DNA of 64,000 nucleotides from Chitinophagaceae bacterium (GTDB lineage: Bacteria; Bacteroidota; Bacteroidia; Chitinophagales; Chitinophagaceae): assembly GCA_013140985.1 (NCBI GenBank), contig JABFRU010000021.1, positions 1 through 64,000 on the forward strand, given 5' to 3'. A program made the translations under genes and the position numbers. The notes beneath the pieces are model-generated. The model did not search any database, was not told the DNA's origin, and saw only the letters and a list, made by a program, of their open reading frames with translations. Below are positions 40,356-51,221 of this stretch, one piece after another (the first letter of the stretch is position 1; each line of letters opens with the position of its first letter).

Positions 40356-40369
40356 ATCGCTTCTTCAAA

Positions 40370-42232
40370 TTATCTTCCCATAAACACCATTAAGATTTGA
40401 ACATCACTGGGATTAATGCCCGATATCCTGCTCGCCTGTCCAAGTGTGCGGGGTTTTATTTTAATGAGCTTTTCCCTGGCCTCATTACCAAGAGAAATGA
40501 TTTTTTTATAATCGAATGTTTCGGGGATTTCCAATTCTTCGAGCTGGCTCATTCGCTGAACTAATTCTTTTTCTTTTTCAATATAGACATCATACTTGAT
40601 CTGTATGGATGCTTGCTCTATCATTTCTTTTGAAAAAGGAAAAAGAGCTTCTTTTAGCTTCGGAAGCACTTCGGCAAGAGCCGGCAATTCAACATCGGGG
40701 CGCAATAAAATTTTTTGCCCCTTTTGTTTTTCTGATATTTTAGAAGAATTAATTTTTTCAAACCAATCATTGATTTCGTTTGGCTCAACTGACATTTCTT
40801 TCAAAATGCTTTTTATTTTCTCAACCGATTCTCTTTTCTCAATCACATTATCCATTCTTTCCTGAGAAGCCAAGCCAAGACGATAACTTAATTCAGTTAA
40901 TCTCAGATCTGCGTTATCTTGCCTTAGTAAGGTTCTGAACTCTGCTCTTGAGGTAAACATCCTGTAAGGTTCTTGTGTTCCCTTACTGATAAGATCATCA
41001 ATTAATACTCCAATGTAGGCATCACTTCTTTTTAAAATGACAGGTTCAAGGTCTTTTGATCGTTGATGCGCATTGATACCTGCCATCAATCCCTGGCAAG
41101 CCGCTTCTTCATAACCGGTAGTGCCATTTATCTGCCCGGCAAAAAATAAATTATTGATCAGCTTTGTTTCAAGCGAATAAATAAGTTGGGTCGGAGGAAA
41201 GTAATCGTATTCGATCGCATAGCCGGGACGAAACATTTTCGCATTTTCAAAACCCACTATATTACGAAGAGCTTCGTATTGTGTTTCTTCCGGCAATGAC
41301 GTAGAAAATCCATTTATATAAACTTCAACCGTATTCCATCCCTCTGGTTCTACAAAAAGCTGGTGTCTTTCTCTTTCAGAAAAACGGTTGATCTTATCTT
41401 CAATACTTGGACAATATCTTGGCCCTACTCCATCGATCCTTCCTGAAAACATTGGACTTTTATCAAACCCGGTCTTTAATATATCATGTACAGTTTGATT
41501 GGTATAAGTTATCCAGCAGCTTCTTTGCTTTTTTGGTTTCTCAATATCTAAAAAAGAAAAGCCAATAACTTCATCATCTCCTGGCTGCTCCTCCATTTTT
41601 GAATAATCCAGACTACGACCATCTACTCTTGGCGGGGTACCGGTTTTTAGGCGATCACTTTCAAAACCAAGTGATACCAATTGTTCGGTTATCCCGGTGG
41701 CGGCCTTCTCTGCCATCCTTCCACCACCAAAATTCTTTTCTCCGATATGAACGATCCCATTCAGGAAAGTTCCATTTGTTAGCACAACTGACTTTGCTTT
41801 TATCTCATGGCCCAATCCTGTTATTATACCATGGCATTTCCTTCCTTTAATAAGCAGGCATTTGACCATGTCCTGGTAAAAGTCAAGATTATTGGTTTCT
41901 TCTAGTTTCTCTCTCCATTTTAGATGAAAAAGCATCCGGTCGTTTTGAGCTCTCGGACTCCACATAGCAGGCCCTTTGCTTCGGTTGAGCATCCGAAACT
42001 GAATAGTAGAAAGATCTGTAACGATTCCGGAATATCCACCCAGGGCATCAATTTCTCTAACGATCTGTCCCTTGGCAATACCTCCCATGGCTGGATTGCA
42101 GCTCATCTGAGCAATAGTCTGCATATTCATGGTCACCAAGAGGGTTTTGGAGCCAAGATTAGCCGCCGCTGCTGCTGCCTCGCATCCAGCATGACCAGCA
42201 CCAACTACAATAACATCATATTCGGGGAACAT
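40370..42232 (-). CDS. mnmG: tRNA uridine-5-carboxymethylaminomethyl modification enzyme MnmG
   Basis: YDVIVVGAGHAGCEAAAAAANLG; CNPAMGGIAKGQIVREIDALGG; start trimmed to MFPEYD. Confidence 0.96.
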   Translation of the reverse strand: MFPEYDVIVVGAGHAGCEAAAAAANLGSKTLLVTMNMQTIAQMSCNPAMGGIAKGQIVREIDALGGYSGIVTDLSTIQFRMLNRSKGPAMWSPRAQNDRMLFHLKWREKLEETNNLDFYQDMVKCLLIKGRKCHGIITGLGHEIKAKSVVLTNGTFLNGIVHIGEKNFGGGRMAEKAATGITEQLVSLGFESDRLKTGTPPRVDGRSLDYSKMEEQPGDDEVIGFSFLDIEKPKKQRSCWITYTNQTVHDILKTGFDKSPMFSGRIDGVGPRYCPSIEDKINRFSERERHQLFVEPEGWNTVEVYINGFSTSLPEETQYEALRNIVGFENAKMFRPGYAIEYDYFPPTQLIYSLETKLINNLFFAGQINGTTGYEEAACQGLMAGINAHQRSKDLEPVILKRSDAYIGVLIDDLISKGTQEPYRMFTSRAEFRTLLRQDNADLRLTELSYRLGLASQERMDNVIEKRESVEKIKSILKEMSVEPNEINDWFEKINSSKISEKQKGQKILLRPDVELPALAEVLPKLKEALFPFSKEMIEQASIQIKYDVYIEKEKELVQRMSQLEELEIPETFDYKKIISLGNEAREKLIKIKPRTLGQASRISGINPSDVQILMVFMGR

Positions 42233-42284
42233 AAGCCGGTAAAGGTACTGTATGATTTTTGGGTTTAAGCCCTTCTGGGGGAGT

Positions 42285-42324
42285 TGTTCCACGAGGAACA
42301 ATCAAATTTGTTTCACGGGGAACA
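42285..42324. promoter_or_regulatory. Pair of parS-like palindromes upstream of mnmG
   Basis: TGTTCCACGAGGAACA (42285-42300) and TGTTTCACGGGGAACA (42309-42324), each one off TGTTNCACGTGNAACA at position 10. Confidence 0.5.
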
Positions 42325-42753
42325 TTAAGGGAGCCTTGATATATAGAAACCCTCTTTCTCCCTGATTTGTTTTACCTGTTTTGCTGTCTTGTCTTCAAAC
42401 CCACATAAATGTAAGGCGCCATGAAAAATAACTCTGTATAGTTCTCTTTTAAAGGGTGATCCAAGATTCATAGCATTTTCCTTAACTCTGTCAATGCTTA
42501 TATAAACTTCCGCTATAATAGTATTGGATTCAGAAAGATCAAAGCTGATAACATCAGTATAAAAGTCGTGCTGAAGAAACTGCTGATTGATCTCTAGTAA
42601 TCGCTTATCCGTACAGAAGATGTAGTTGATAGAGCCTAGTTTCCTTTTTTCCTTTTTAAAAAGGGATTCAATAAAAGACTTCAAAACACTCCTGTTCTTT
42701 AAAGTGAATTTATTATGTTCAAAAAAGAAACAAACTTTTGATTTTGAAGGCAT
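42325..42753 (-). CDS. ybeY: Endoribonuclease YbeY (16S rRNA maturation)
   Basis: DVISFDLSESNTIIAEVYIS; FHGALHLCGFED. Confidence 0.9.
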   Translation of the reverse strand: MPSKSKVCFFFEHNKFTLKNRSVLKSFIESLFKKEKRKLGSINYIFCTDKRLLEINQQFLQHDFYTDVISFDLSESNTIIAEVYISIDRVKENAMNLGSPFKRELYRVIFHGALHLCGFEDKTAKQVKQIREKEGFYISRLP

Positions 42754-42818
42754 AATTTCAAAATTCGTAAAGGAAAGCCATTCGACAAAAGTAGTTTTGC
42801 ATAATAACCTACAGATAC

Positions 42819-43049
42819 ATGATTGCTAAGCTTTCAGAGCTAAAACCAGGACAGGAGGGAGTGATCAAAGAGTTCAATAACACTGAGATCTTTCTGAAAC
42901 TAATGGAAATGGGATGTGTCCCCGGGGAAAAAATATTATTGGAGCAAATTGCCCCTCTCGGAGATCCAATCTCAGTAAATGTTGCAGGATATCGTCTAAG
43001 CCTTCGTTTAAACGAGGCGGAACATATTGTTGTTGAAATAATTAATTGA
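42819..43049 (+). CDS. feoA: Ferrous iron transport protein A
   Basis: LMEMGCVPGEKILLEQIAPLGDPISVNVAGYRLSLRLNEAEHI. Confidence 0.92.
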   Translation: MIAKLSELKPGQEGVIKEFNNTEIFLKLMEMGCVPGEKILLEQIAPLGDPISVNVAGYRLSLRLNEAEHIVVEIIN

Positions 43050-43065
43050 ATTTCAATACTTTACA

Positions 43066-43635
43066 ATGAAAATAGGACTTTATTTTGGATCATTCAACCC
43101 TGTCCATGTTGCACATCTAATCATTGCTAATCACTTTTTGAATGAAACCGAAATTGAAAAAGTCTGGATTGTTGTTTCTCCGCAAAACCCATTCAAGGAG
43201 TCAAATTTGCTGAATGAATATCATCGTCTGGAACTGGTTCGTTTAGCCACAGAAGATGATGTTAGAATAAAAGCTTCAGATATTGAATTTGCTTTACCCA
43301 AGCCTTCTTATACCAGCACTACTCTTGCCTATTTGGCGGAAAAATATCCGGAACATGAGTTTTGTATCATCATGGGAAGCGATAGTTTTCAAAATCTTCA
43401 TAAATGGAAAAATGCCGAAACGATAATTAATAATTACACGATCTATGTTTACTTAAGAAGCGGATTTGATATTGATAATACAGTAGGGGCAAAGCTTACA
43501 ATTCTCGAAGCTCCATTGCTTCAATTATCGGCAACACAAATACGCAATCATATCAAGCAAGGAAAATCTGTTCGTTATATGTTACCGGATAAAGTGCTGG
43601 ATGAAATAGAGAAAGGCGGTTATTATAAAAAATGA
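43066..43635 (+). CDS. nadD: Nicotinate-nucleotide adenylyltransferase
   Basis: GLYFGSFNPVHVAHLIIA; LLQLSATQIRNHIKQGKSVRYMLPD. Confidence 0.95.
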   Translation: MKIGLYFGSFNPVHVAHLIIANHFLNETEIEKVWIVVSPQNPFKESNLLNEYHRLELVRLATEDDVRIKASDIEFALPKPSYTSTTLAYLAEKYPEHEFCIIMGSDSFQNLHKWKNAETIINNYTIYVYLRSGFDIDNTVGAKLTILEAPLLQLSATQIRNHIKQGKSVRYMLPDKVLDEIEKGGYYKK

Positions 43636-44889
43636 TCATTGAAAGAAATAACCGAGCAAAAAACAGGCGACGACAATAAAGGGAGCGGCGATCTTTGTAA
43701 AATTCAATAATAAAAAAGTTCCAAAAATTACAAGCACACTGATAAGACTGCCAATAGGACGATCGTCGGAAAAAGAAATATCCTTCATCATATAAATGGT
43801 GGAAGCAATCATTATTCCGACCACAGCTGCATTTATTCCTTCCAGCGAACGATAAACAGCGGCATATTTTTTCAGGTTACTCCAGATAGGAAAAAAGAAC
43901 AGCACCAGCAAGGCGCTGGGTAAAAAAATGGCGATCATCCCAATTAAACAACCGATCACCTGCATCTCGGTTCCCATATCTTTCAGGGCCATGCCACCTG
44001 TAAAAGAAGCAATGGAAAAAACAGGACCAGGAACCGCTCTTACAATTCCCATTGCATTATAAAGATCTTTTTCATCGATCTGAACCGCATCAGGGTTTCT
44101 GTCTTTTGCTTTTAATACCTCCGGCCGCACACTCCATTGTTCATACATCATCGGCATCAACACTTGTCCGCCGCCAAAAACAAGGCTGCCCATTCGATAG
44201 GTGTTTTCAAAAAGATTAATCGGTTTTCGATTTGGCCAATCATGTGTACGGGCCATTTCACTGACAATACCCGCCACAATAAAAATTATTCCAAAGAGCC
44301 AGAAGTTCCACCATTTTATTTTTCGGGGTTTTTGTTCTACTTGTGGAATACGCTTATGACTGAAGTTGGTAGCAATGCCGGCAGATACGATTAGTGCAGG
44401 GATCACCCAGGGCTGACCAAATAAAAAATAAGTGGCTGCAGCACCCGATATCATAATAATCCAGGTGATAGTGTTTTTAATGGCCAATGGAAAAGCAGTA
44501 ATAGCGGCATAGGCCAAAAAGCCAACCGCCATAGAAGGAATGAATTTAAAAATATCAGTGCCTAATTTCCGCTGATCGATATACTCAAGTAAAAAAGATA
44601 ACGATCCCATTAAAATACAAGCGGGAAGCATCCAAATAATAAGCGTAAGAACTGCCAAAGGAACGCCGCCTCGTTTATAACCGATCAAAGTAAGTGTTTG
44701 AGTAGACGAAGCGCCCGGCAATAACTGGCAAAAGGCATTATACTCCATTAACTCATGCTCGGTTATATAAGGACGGCGACGAACAAATGTTTTCAACATC
44801 ATGCCGAGATGAGCCTGTGGCCCCCCAAAGGCAGTAACACTGTGTAAAAAAACAGCCTTAAGAAAAGGGATATGGCGTAGCAGCAGCAT
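43636..44889 (-). CDS. chrA: Chromate transporter (ChrA/CHR family)
   Basis: [34 protein letters not shown]; two-domain CHR architecture. Confidence 0.9.
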   Translation of the reverse strand: MLLLRHIPFLKAVFLHSVTAFGGPQAHLGMMLKTFVRRRPYITEHELMEYNAFCQLLPGASSTQTLTLIGYKRGGVPLAVLTLIIWMLPACILMGSLSFLLEYIDQRKLGTDIFKFIPSMAVGFLAYAAITAFPLAIKNTITWIIMISGAAATYFLFGQPWVIPALIVSAGIATNFSHKRIPQVEQKPRKIKWWNFWLFGIIFIVAGIVSEMARTHDWPNRKPINLFENTYRMGSLVFGGGQVLMPMMYEQWSVRPEVLKAKDRNPDAVQIDEKDLYNAMGIVRAVPGPVFSIASFTGGMALKDMGTEMQVIGCLIGMIAIFLPSALLVLFFFPIWSNLKKYAAVYRSLEGINAAVVGIMIASTIYMMKDISFSDDRPIGSLISVLVIFGTFLLLNFTKIAAPFIVVACFLLGYFFQ

Positions 44890-45073
44890 TGAACTTTAAA
44901 TATAAATAAAATCAGAAAGCGCCGCATGATTAGAATCAAACCATCATTTTATGTGCAAATGTTTATTGTTTTGTTTGCCACATTGAATTCGCCATAAAAT
45001 TTTCATCGCTGGCTGTTATAATAGCTCGAAAATTTTATGACTCATTTCCTGTAAATTCATAAAAAATAATACA

Positions 45074-46375
45074 ATGAAGAAAGATTTTATTGTCTGCACA
45101 CTTGTTTTTTTATGCATATCCGCTGCTGCTCAAAATGATATTACCAAGCTGAAAGAAAAAGCAGCTGCAGCTGCGGATAAGATAGAAAGCAAGTGCATTG
45201 CCTGGAGAAGGGATATCCATGAAAATCCGGAGCTCGGAAACCGAGAGACAAGAACGGCAAAACTAATAGCAGATCATTTAAGAAAATTAGGGCTTGAGGT
45301 GAAAGAAGGCGTGGCAAAAACCGGTGTAGTAGGAATATTGAGAGGGGGAAAACCAGGACCTTGCATAGCGTTAAGAGCAGATATGGACGCTTTGCCGATT
45401 ATAGAAAACGCAAACGTTCCTTTTGCATCAAAACAAAAATCAACCTACAATGGATCTGAAGTAGGAGTGATGCATGCCTGCGGACATGATACACATGTGG
45501 CAATGCTGATGAGTGTGGCAGAAATTCTTTCCGGAATGAAAAACGAAATCAAGGGAACAGTGAAGTTTATTTTTCAACCATCTGAAGAAGGTCCGCCGGA
45601 AGGAGAAGAAGGAGGTGCGCCGCTGATGGTCAAAGAAGGAGTGATGGAAAATCCCAAAGTGGATGTAATATTCGGAATGCATATCGAATCAGATATAGAA
45701 GCAGGAAAGATCGAATATAAGCCCGGCGCCTTTATGGCATCATCGGATTGGTTTCATATTGTGGTGAAAGGAAAAGGGAGTCATGGCTCACAACCCTGGA
45801 AAGGAATAGACCCTATTCAAATATCTGCGCAGATCATAGAAGGACTGCAATCTATCGTTAGCAGGCAGATGGAAATTACAAAAGCCCCTGTTGTTATTAC
45901 CGTTGGAAAAATTCATGGAGGAGTAAGGAATAATATTATCCCCGAAGAGTGTGTGCTGGATGGAACGATAAGAACACTTGACAACGACATGCAAAAACAG
46001 GTTCATGAAAAAATAAAATGGACCGTTGCAAAAATTGCAGAGGCATCGGGTGCTACGGCTGAAACAACGATTGACACAAAAACATTGGTAACGTATAACA
46101 ACCCCGATCTTGTAAAGAAAATGATCCCTTCCCTGCAGTCTGCCGCAGGAGTGAACAATGTAAAAGAAAGGGAATGGGTGACCGGCGCTGAGGATTTTTC
46201 TTACTATGGAACCAAGGCACCTGCATTTTTCTTTTATCTCGGTGGCATGACCAAAGGAAAAGATCCAAAGACGGCCCCACCACACCATACGGCCGATTTT
46301 GTTATTGATGAAAGCGGAATGAAAACCGGCATCAAAGCTTTTTGTGACCTGGTGATCGACTACATGAACCAGTAA
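45074..46375 (+). CDS. M20 family amidohydrolase/carboxypeptidase
   Basis: IALRADMDALPI; MHACGHDTHVAMLM; GAEDFSYY. Confidence 0.94.
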   Translation: MKKDFIVCTLVFLCISAAAQNDITKLKEKAAAAADKIESKCIAWRRDIHENPELGNRETRTAKLIADHLRKLGLEVKEGVAKTGVVGILRGGKPGPCIALRADMDALPIIENANVPFASKQKSTYNGSEVGVMHACGHDTHVAMLMSVAEILSGMKNEIKGTVKFIFQPSEEGPPEGEEGGAPLMVKEGVMENPKVDVIFGMHIESDIEAGKIEYKPGAFMASSDWFHIVVKGKGSHGSQPWKGIDPIQISAQIIEGLQSIVSRQMEITKAPVVITVGKIHGGVRNNIIPEECVLDGTIRTLDNDMQKQVHEKIKWTVAKIAEASGATAETTIDTKTLVTYNNPDLVKKMIPSLQSAAGVNNVKEREWVTGAEDFSYYGTKAPAFFFYLGGMTKGKDPKTAPPHHTADFVIDESGMKTGIKAFCDLVIDYMNQ

Positions 46376-46388
46376 TTTCATAGATCAA

Positions 46389-47276
46389 ATGATTTGTATG
46401 ATAAAGAAGAACATTTTGTTTCTCGCCATTTTACTTCCTGTTTTTTTATTAGCACAAAAAACAGATAAGAAATTAGATGCAAAACTCCGGGAAGCCATCA
46501 GCGGCTTTAATGGCGATATTGGTGTTTATGTAAAAAGCCTGCGAACCGGAAAAATAGTTGCTATTAATGCGGACACCATTTTTCCAACAGCCAGTATCGT
46601 AAAAGTGCCGATACTACTCGGCATTATGGACAGAATAAACAAAGGAGAGCTACAATACGATTCCGCATTTACTTATAAAGATTCGTTGCTGTATGCCGGG
46701 TCTGATATTCTCGGCTCATTTAAAAGCAATGAAAAAATTGCGTTGAAAAAAATAATCATGCTGATGCTGACCACCAGTGATAATACAGCCAGCCTTTGGT
46801 TGCAAAGCATTGCCGGAACCGGGACAAGGATCAATCAAATTCTTGACAGCATGGGAATGAAAGACACAAGGGTAAATTCGAGAACAACAGGAAGAGAAAA
46901 CAACCGTACACAATACGGTTGGGGCCAAACCACTCCGAAAGAAATGGGAGCCATTTTTGAAAAGATTTATAATAAAGAAATTTTTTCTCCGATAACCTGC
47001 GAAAGAATGATGCGCTGCCTCGGCAGAAATTACTGGGATGAAAATGAAGCGATCTCAATGATACCACCAACCATCGAGGTGTTCAGTAAGAATGGATGTG
47101 TGAATGCATCAAGAAGTGAAGCAATGATCGTTAATGCCCCCAACAATCCCTATGTGTTTTGCATTTTTACAAAGAATAACAAAGATCAGCAATGGAATAA
47201 TAATAATGAGGCATGGTCAATGGCGAGAAAGATCTCAAAACTATTGTGGGAATATTATGAACCAGAGTATAAATAA
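46389..47276 (+). CDS. Class A beta-lactamase-like serine hydrolase
   Basis: FPTASIVKVPILL (SxxK); TTSDNTASLWL (SDN); SKNGC in the KTG position. Confidence 0.85.
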   Translation: MICMIKKNILFLAILLPVFLLAQKTDKKLDAKLREAISGFNGDIGVYVKSLRTGKIVAINADTIFPTASIVKVPILLGIMDRINKGELQYDSAFTYKDSLLYAGSDILGSFKSNEKIALKKIIMLMLTTSDNTASLWLQSIAGTGTRINQILDSMGMKDTRVNSRTTGRENNRTQYGWGQTTPKEMGAIFEKIYNKEIFSPITCERMMRCLGRNYWDENEAISMIPPTIEVFSKNGCVNASRSEAMIVNAPNNPYVFCIFTKNNKDQQWNNNNEAWSMARKISKLLWEYYEPEYK

Positions 47277-49412
47277 TTATTTAAACAGTTGATAAACTAT
47301 CCAGCTCATCACATAAGCCAGCCCTGTCATATAGATCAATTGGATGACCGGCCATTTCCATGATCTTGTTTCTCTTTTTACTACAGCCAGCGTACTCATA
47401 CATTGCATGGCAAACACATAAAATATCATCAGCGATAAACCAGTAGCAAGATCGAATACAGGCTTGCCATCAGGTCTTTTGGCCTGTTTCATTTTTTCTT
47501 TCAACAGCAATTCCTGTTTTTTATCATCACCCACACTATAAAGTGTTGCCATGGTTCCTACAAAAACTTCCCGGGCGGCAAATGATGTGACAAGAGCAAT
47601 GCCTATTTTCCAGTCAAATCCTAATGGCTCAATTACCGGCTCAATAGATTTTCCCATTATACCAGCATAAGAATGTTCCAGTTTTTCAGATTGTAATTGT
47701 TGTTGAAGTGCAGCAGTATCCACACCGGGTTGCGCTATTCTTGTCTCATATCGCTGCTCCACTTCCCGCATAGTATTGCCGGGGCCAAAAGAAGAAAGAC
47801 CCCATAAGACTAAACTGATGACCATAATAATCTTTCCCGCATCGAACACAAATATTCTAGCCTTGCTAATCATGGCCGGCAAGATATTTTTCCAGCGGGG
47901 CGAACGATAAACTGGCAATTCAAGAATGAAAAAACTTTTCTCTTTTATTTTAATGAACCACTTGGCAACATAAGAAACGATCAATGCCATTACCAGGCCT
48001 AATAAATACAAAGCCATCATCACTAATCCCTGCACACCCAGAAAACCTAATAGGTAAGTCTTGGGAATTACAAGACCTATCAAAATAGTATAGACGGGTA
48101 ATCTTGCCGAACAGCTCATCAATGGGGTGATGAGTATTGTCAATAATCTTTCTTTCCTGTTCTCAATATTTCTTGCGCTCATGATGGCAGGCACGGCGCA
48201 GGCAAAACCACTGATCATCGGCATCACACTTTTACCATTCAGGCCAACGCTTCGCATCAGCCGATCCGATAAAAAACTGATACGGGCCATATAGCCGGAG
48301 TCTTCCAGCAATGTTATCAATCCAAATAATATCATGATCTGTGGCACAAAGACCAGTATGCCATTGAATCCCGCAATTATTCCATTCAATAAAAGATCTG
48401 ACCAGCGGTTATCGGGTAAGACAGATGATAAAGCCTGGTTTAATTTTAAAAAACCAAGATCGATCCAATCCATTGGATATTGCGCCAGCCAGAAAATACT
48501 TTGAAACAAAAGAAATAATACTGCCAGCATAATAAGATAACCCCAACGGCGGTGCAATAAAAGATTATCCAGCTTTTCGGTGAACAATGATTTTTGCAAC
48601 TGATCGGGTTCTGATACCGATTGCTGCATCACTTGCCTGATGCGGCTGTATCGCTGTAAAATTTCTTCTGCCTGTGTTTTGGTCGGATTGAAATTATTTT
48701 TTAGCTCAATGTTCTCTATCATTTGCTGCATGGTGTTATCCAATGCAAACGATTCATGATTGATGAGATAGTGGATAGCCGTATAATCGCTGAGCTGTGG
48801 CAAGTGTTGTTTGACCTCCTCAACAGCAGCGGCAGCAAGGGCTTTATTATCTATAAAATCTCTGGCAGGTAATTTATAAGATAGCTGAGCCGTAAGCGAA
48901 ATAGCTTTCTTTAATTCAGGGATGCCTTTATTTTTTCTTGGATTAACGGCAACGATCGGAACACCGAGTTCTCTTTCAAGTGCAGGGATATCTATTTTAA
49001 TTCCTTTTCGTCTTGCCAGGTCCATCATGGTCAAAGCAATAACGACCGGCAGTTTCAGGTCAATGATCTGGGTACAGAAAAGAAGATTCCGTTTCAGGTT
49101 GCTGGCATCGGCAACTACAACAAAAACATCCGCTTCAATTTCTTTATCCTGGTTCAGAAATACTTTATAGCTTACCCATTCGTCCTGTCGCCGGGGATAA
49201 AGACTATAAGTGCCGGGCAGGTCTATTACTTGGGCAGATTCATTACTGGGCAAATTGATTGAACCAGTTTTTTTGTCAACTGTTACACCGGGAAAATTCC
49301 CGACACTTTGGTTAAGACCGGTCAGGCAATTGAACAGCGAACTCTTTCCGCTGTTAGGGTTACCTACTAAAGCAATATGGAGTTTCTTTTTTTTCAATGC
49401 GACAATCTGCAA
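47277..49412 (-). CDS. feoB: Ferrous iron transport protein B
   Basis: LVGNPNSGKSSLFNCLTGLNQSVGNFPGVTVD; IDLPGTYSL; Gate-domain TM segments. Confidence 0.96.
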   Translation of the reverse strand: MQIVALKKKKLHIALVGNPNSGKSSLFNCLTGLNQSVGNFPGVTVDKKTGSINLPSNESAQVIDLPGTYSLYPRRQDEWVSYKVFLNQDKEIEADVFVVVADASNLKRNLLFCTQIIDLKLPVVIALTMMDLARRKGIKIDIPALERELGVPIVAVNPRKNKGIPELKKAISLTAQLSYKLPARDFIDNKALAAAAVEEVKQHLPQLSDYTAIHYLINHESFALDNTMQQMIENIELKNNFNPTKTQAEEILQRYSRIRQVMQQSVSEPDQLQKSLFTEKLDNLLLHRRWGYLIMLAVLFLLFQSIFWLAQYPMDWIDLGFLKLNQALSSVLPDNRWSDLLLNGIIAGFNGILVFVPQIMILFGLITLLEDSGYMARISFLSDRLMRSVGLNGKSVMPMISGFACAVPAIMSARNIENRKERLLTILITPLMSCSARLPVYTILIGLVIPKTYLLGFLGVQGLVMMALYLLGLVMALIVSYVAKWFIKIKEKSFFILELPVYRSPRWKNILPAMISKARIFVFDAGKIIMVISLVLWGLSSFGPGNTMREVEQRYETRIAQPGVDTAALQQQLQSEKLEHSYAGIMGKSIEPVIEPLGFDWKIGIALVTSFAAREVFVGTMATLYSVGDDKKQELLLKEKMKQAKRPDGKPVFDLATGLSLMIFYVFAMQCMSTLAVVKRETRSWKWPVIQLIYMTGLAYVMSWIVYQLFK

Positions 49413-49544
49413 ATGTAGCTTTCAGGGGGTGAAGGGGGTTACGATTTTCGGATTTTGAGCTTCTTAACCCGGAAAAATTTACTTTAAAATGAAGTTTATA
49501 TTCAGGGAAACAGCATAGCGGAAGATACCTTTGCCGATCAATAA

Positions 49545-51215
49545 ATGATTATGCAAAAGACCCATTTAAAGATAATATTGTCGGCCCTGATCGCTGTCCA
49601 TTCCGGAAAAACGAACCTTAGGGCGCAGAAGATCGAAAAGAACCTGCGTTCACACATAGAATTCCTGGCAAGCGATAAACTGGAAGGAAGAAGGACGGGT
49701 ACCCAGGGCGAAGAGCTGGCAATGCAGTATATCACTGACCAGTTTAAAAAAGCCGGGCTACAGCCAAAAGGCAATAAAGATTTTCAACAGGCATTTGAAG
49801 TAAGCGATGGAAAGATGATGAGTGAGTCGGTTGCCTTTTCCATCAATGGAAATAAAATAGAAAAGGACAAAAATTTTTTTGTGTTCCCCTTCAGCGCCAA
49901 TATGGAAGTGGTGGCTGATATACCGCTGGTGAACCCGGAAGGAGGGGGCTCACAGATCATTGATCTGAAAGCAACGTTGGAAGAAAATAAGAACAATCCG
50001 CATTTTGATCTGCCCGAATACATTCACAAAAAAGCGAAAGAAGTGATTGCAGGTGGCGCTAATGCTGTTATTTTTTATAACAGTTCGGATATTGACGACA
50101 AACTTGTATTTGACGGGAAAAACAAATCAGAAGGACTGAACGGAGTGTCAGTGTATTTAAAAAAAGTAGAAGCGGAAAAATATTTCGGCGCTGATGCAGG
50201 TATGGTTCATGTTGAACTAACATCGGTATTGAAGGAAAAGAAAAGAACCGGTTATAATGTGATCGGTTATATAGACAATAAAGCGGCTACGACTGTTGTT
50301 TTGGGCGCACATTACGATCATTTGGGATATGGAGAAGATGGTAATTCAAGAGAAGCGGGGCATGAAAAAGGAATTCACAATGGCGCCGATGATAATGCAA
50401 GCGGCACTGCGGCATTGATAGAACTCGCATCATTATTAAAAAGAGCAAAAGCAAAGAATAATAATTATCTCTTCATTGCATTTTCGGGAGAAGAATTGGG
50501 ATTATATGGCTCAAAATATTTTGTCGAAAATCCAACGATCGATCTGAAGACAGTGAATTATATGATCAATATGGATATGGTGGGAAGATTGAATGACAGT
50601 ACAAAAGTGTTGACGATTGGAGGATATGGAACATCACCTGGATGGCCAATTTTTAGTCCAAAGGAGAAAAGAATGCAGGGAGACAATATTATAATGCCAC
50701 GACTTGTAATTAAACTTGACAGCAGCGGCATCGGCCCAAGTGATCATACATCTTTTTATAGAAAAGACATCCCGGTATTATTCTTTTTTACAGGATTGCA
50801 CACAGACTATCACAAACCAACCGATGACGCTGATAAAATAAATTATAGAGGAACGGAAATTATCATCGGGCATATTGTTGAATTGATCCATTTGCTGGAT
50901 GATGATGGCAAGCTTGCTTTTACTAAAACAAGAGAAGCACAAACAACTACTTCAGCAAGATTCAGCGTTTCAATGGGCATCATGCCGGATTATACTTTTT
51001 CCGGAACAGGTGTGAGAGCAGATGGGGTATCCGAAGGCAAGCCGGCCATGAAAGCCGGATTAAAAACCGGAGATATTATTATACAGATTGGTGATTACAA
51101 TACAAACTCATTAGAGAATTATATGCAGGCATTGGGCAAATTCAAAAAAGGCGAGAAGACCAAAGTGAAATTTAAAAGAGGAAATGAAACCCTTGAAGCC
51201 GAGGTTGAGTTTTAG
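49545..51215 (+). CDS. M28 family peptidase with C-terminal PDZ domain
   Basis: GAHYDHLGYG; HNGADDNASGTA; FSGEELGLYGS; PDZ GKPAMKAGLKTGDIIIQIGD. Confidence 0.94.
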   Translation: MIMQKTHLKIILSALIAVHSGKTNLRAQKIEKNLRSHIEFLASDKLEGRRTGTQGEELAMQYITDQFKKAGLQPKGNKDFQQAFEVSDGKMMSESVAFSINGNKIEKDKNFFVFPFSANMEVVADIPLVNPEGGGSQIIDLKATLEENKNNPHFDLPEYIHKKAKEVIAGGANAVIFYNSSDIDDKLVFDGKNKSEGLNGVSVYLKKVEAEKYFGADAGMVHVELTSVLKEKKRTGYNVIGYIDNKAATTVVLGAHYDHLGYGEDGNSREAGHEKGIHNGADDNASGTAALIELASLLKRAKAKNNNYLFIAFSGEELGLYGSKYFVENPTIDLKTVNYMINMDMVGRLNDSTKVLTIGGYGTSPGWPIFSPKEKRMQGDNIIMPRLVIKLDSSGIGPSDHTSFYRKDIPVLFFFTGLHTDYHKPTDDADKINYRGTEIIIGHIVELIHLLDDDGKLAFTKTREAQTTTSARFSVSMGIMPDYTFSGTGVRADGVSEGKPAMKAGLKTGDIIIQIGDYNTNSLENYMQALGKFKKGEKTKVKFKRGNETLEAEVEF

Positions 51216-51221
51216 AGAATC

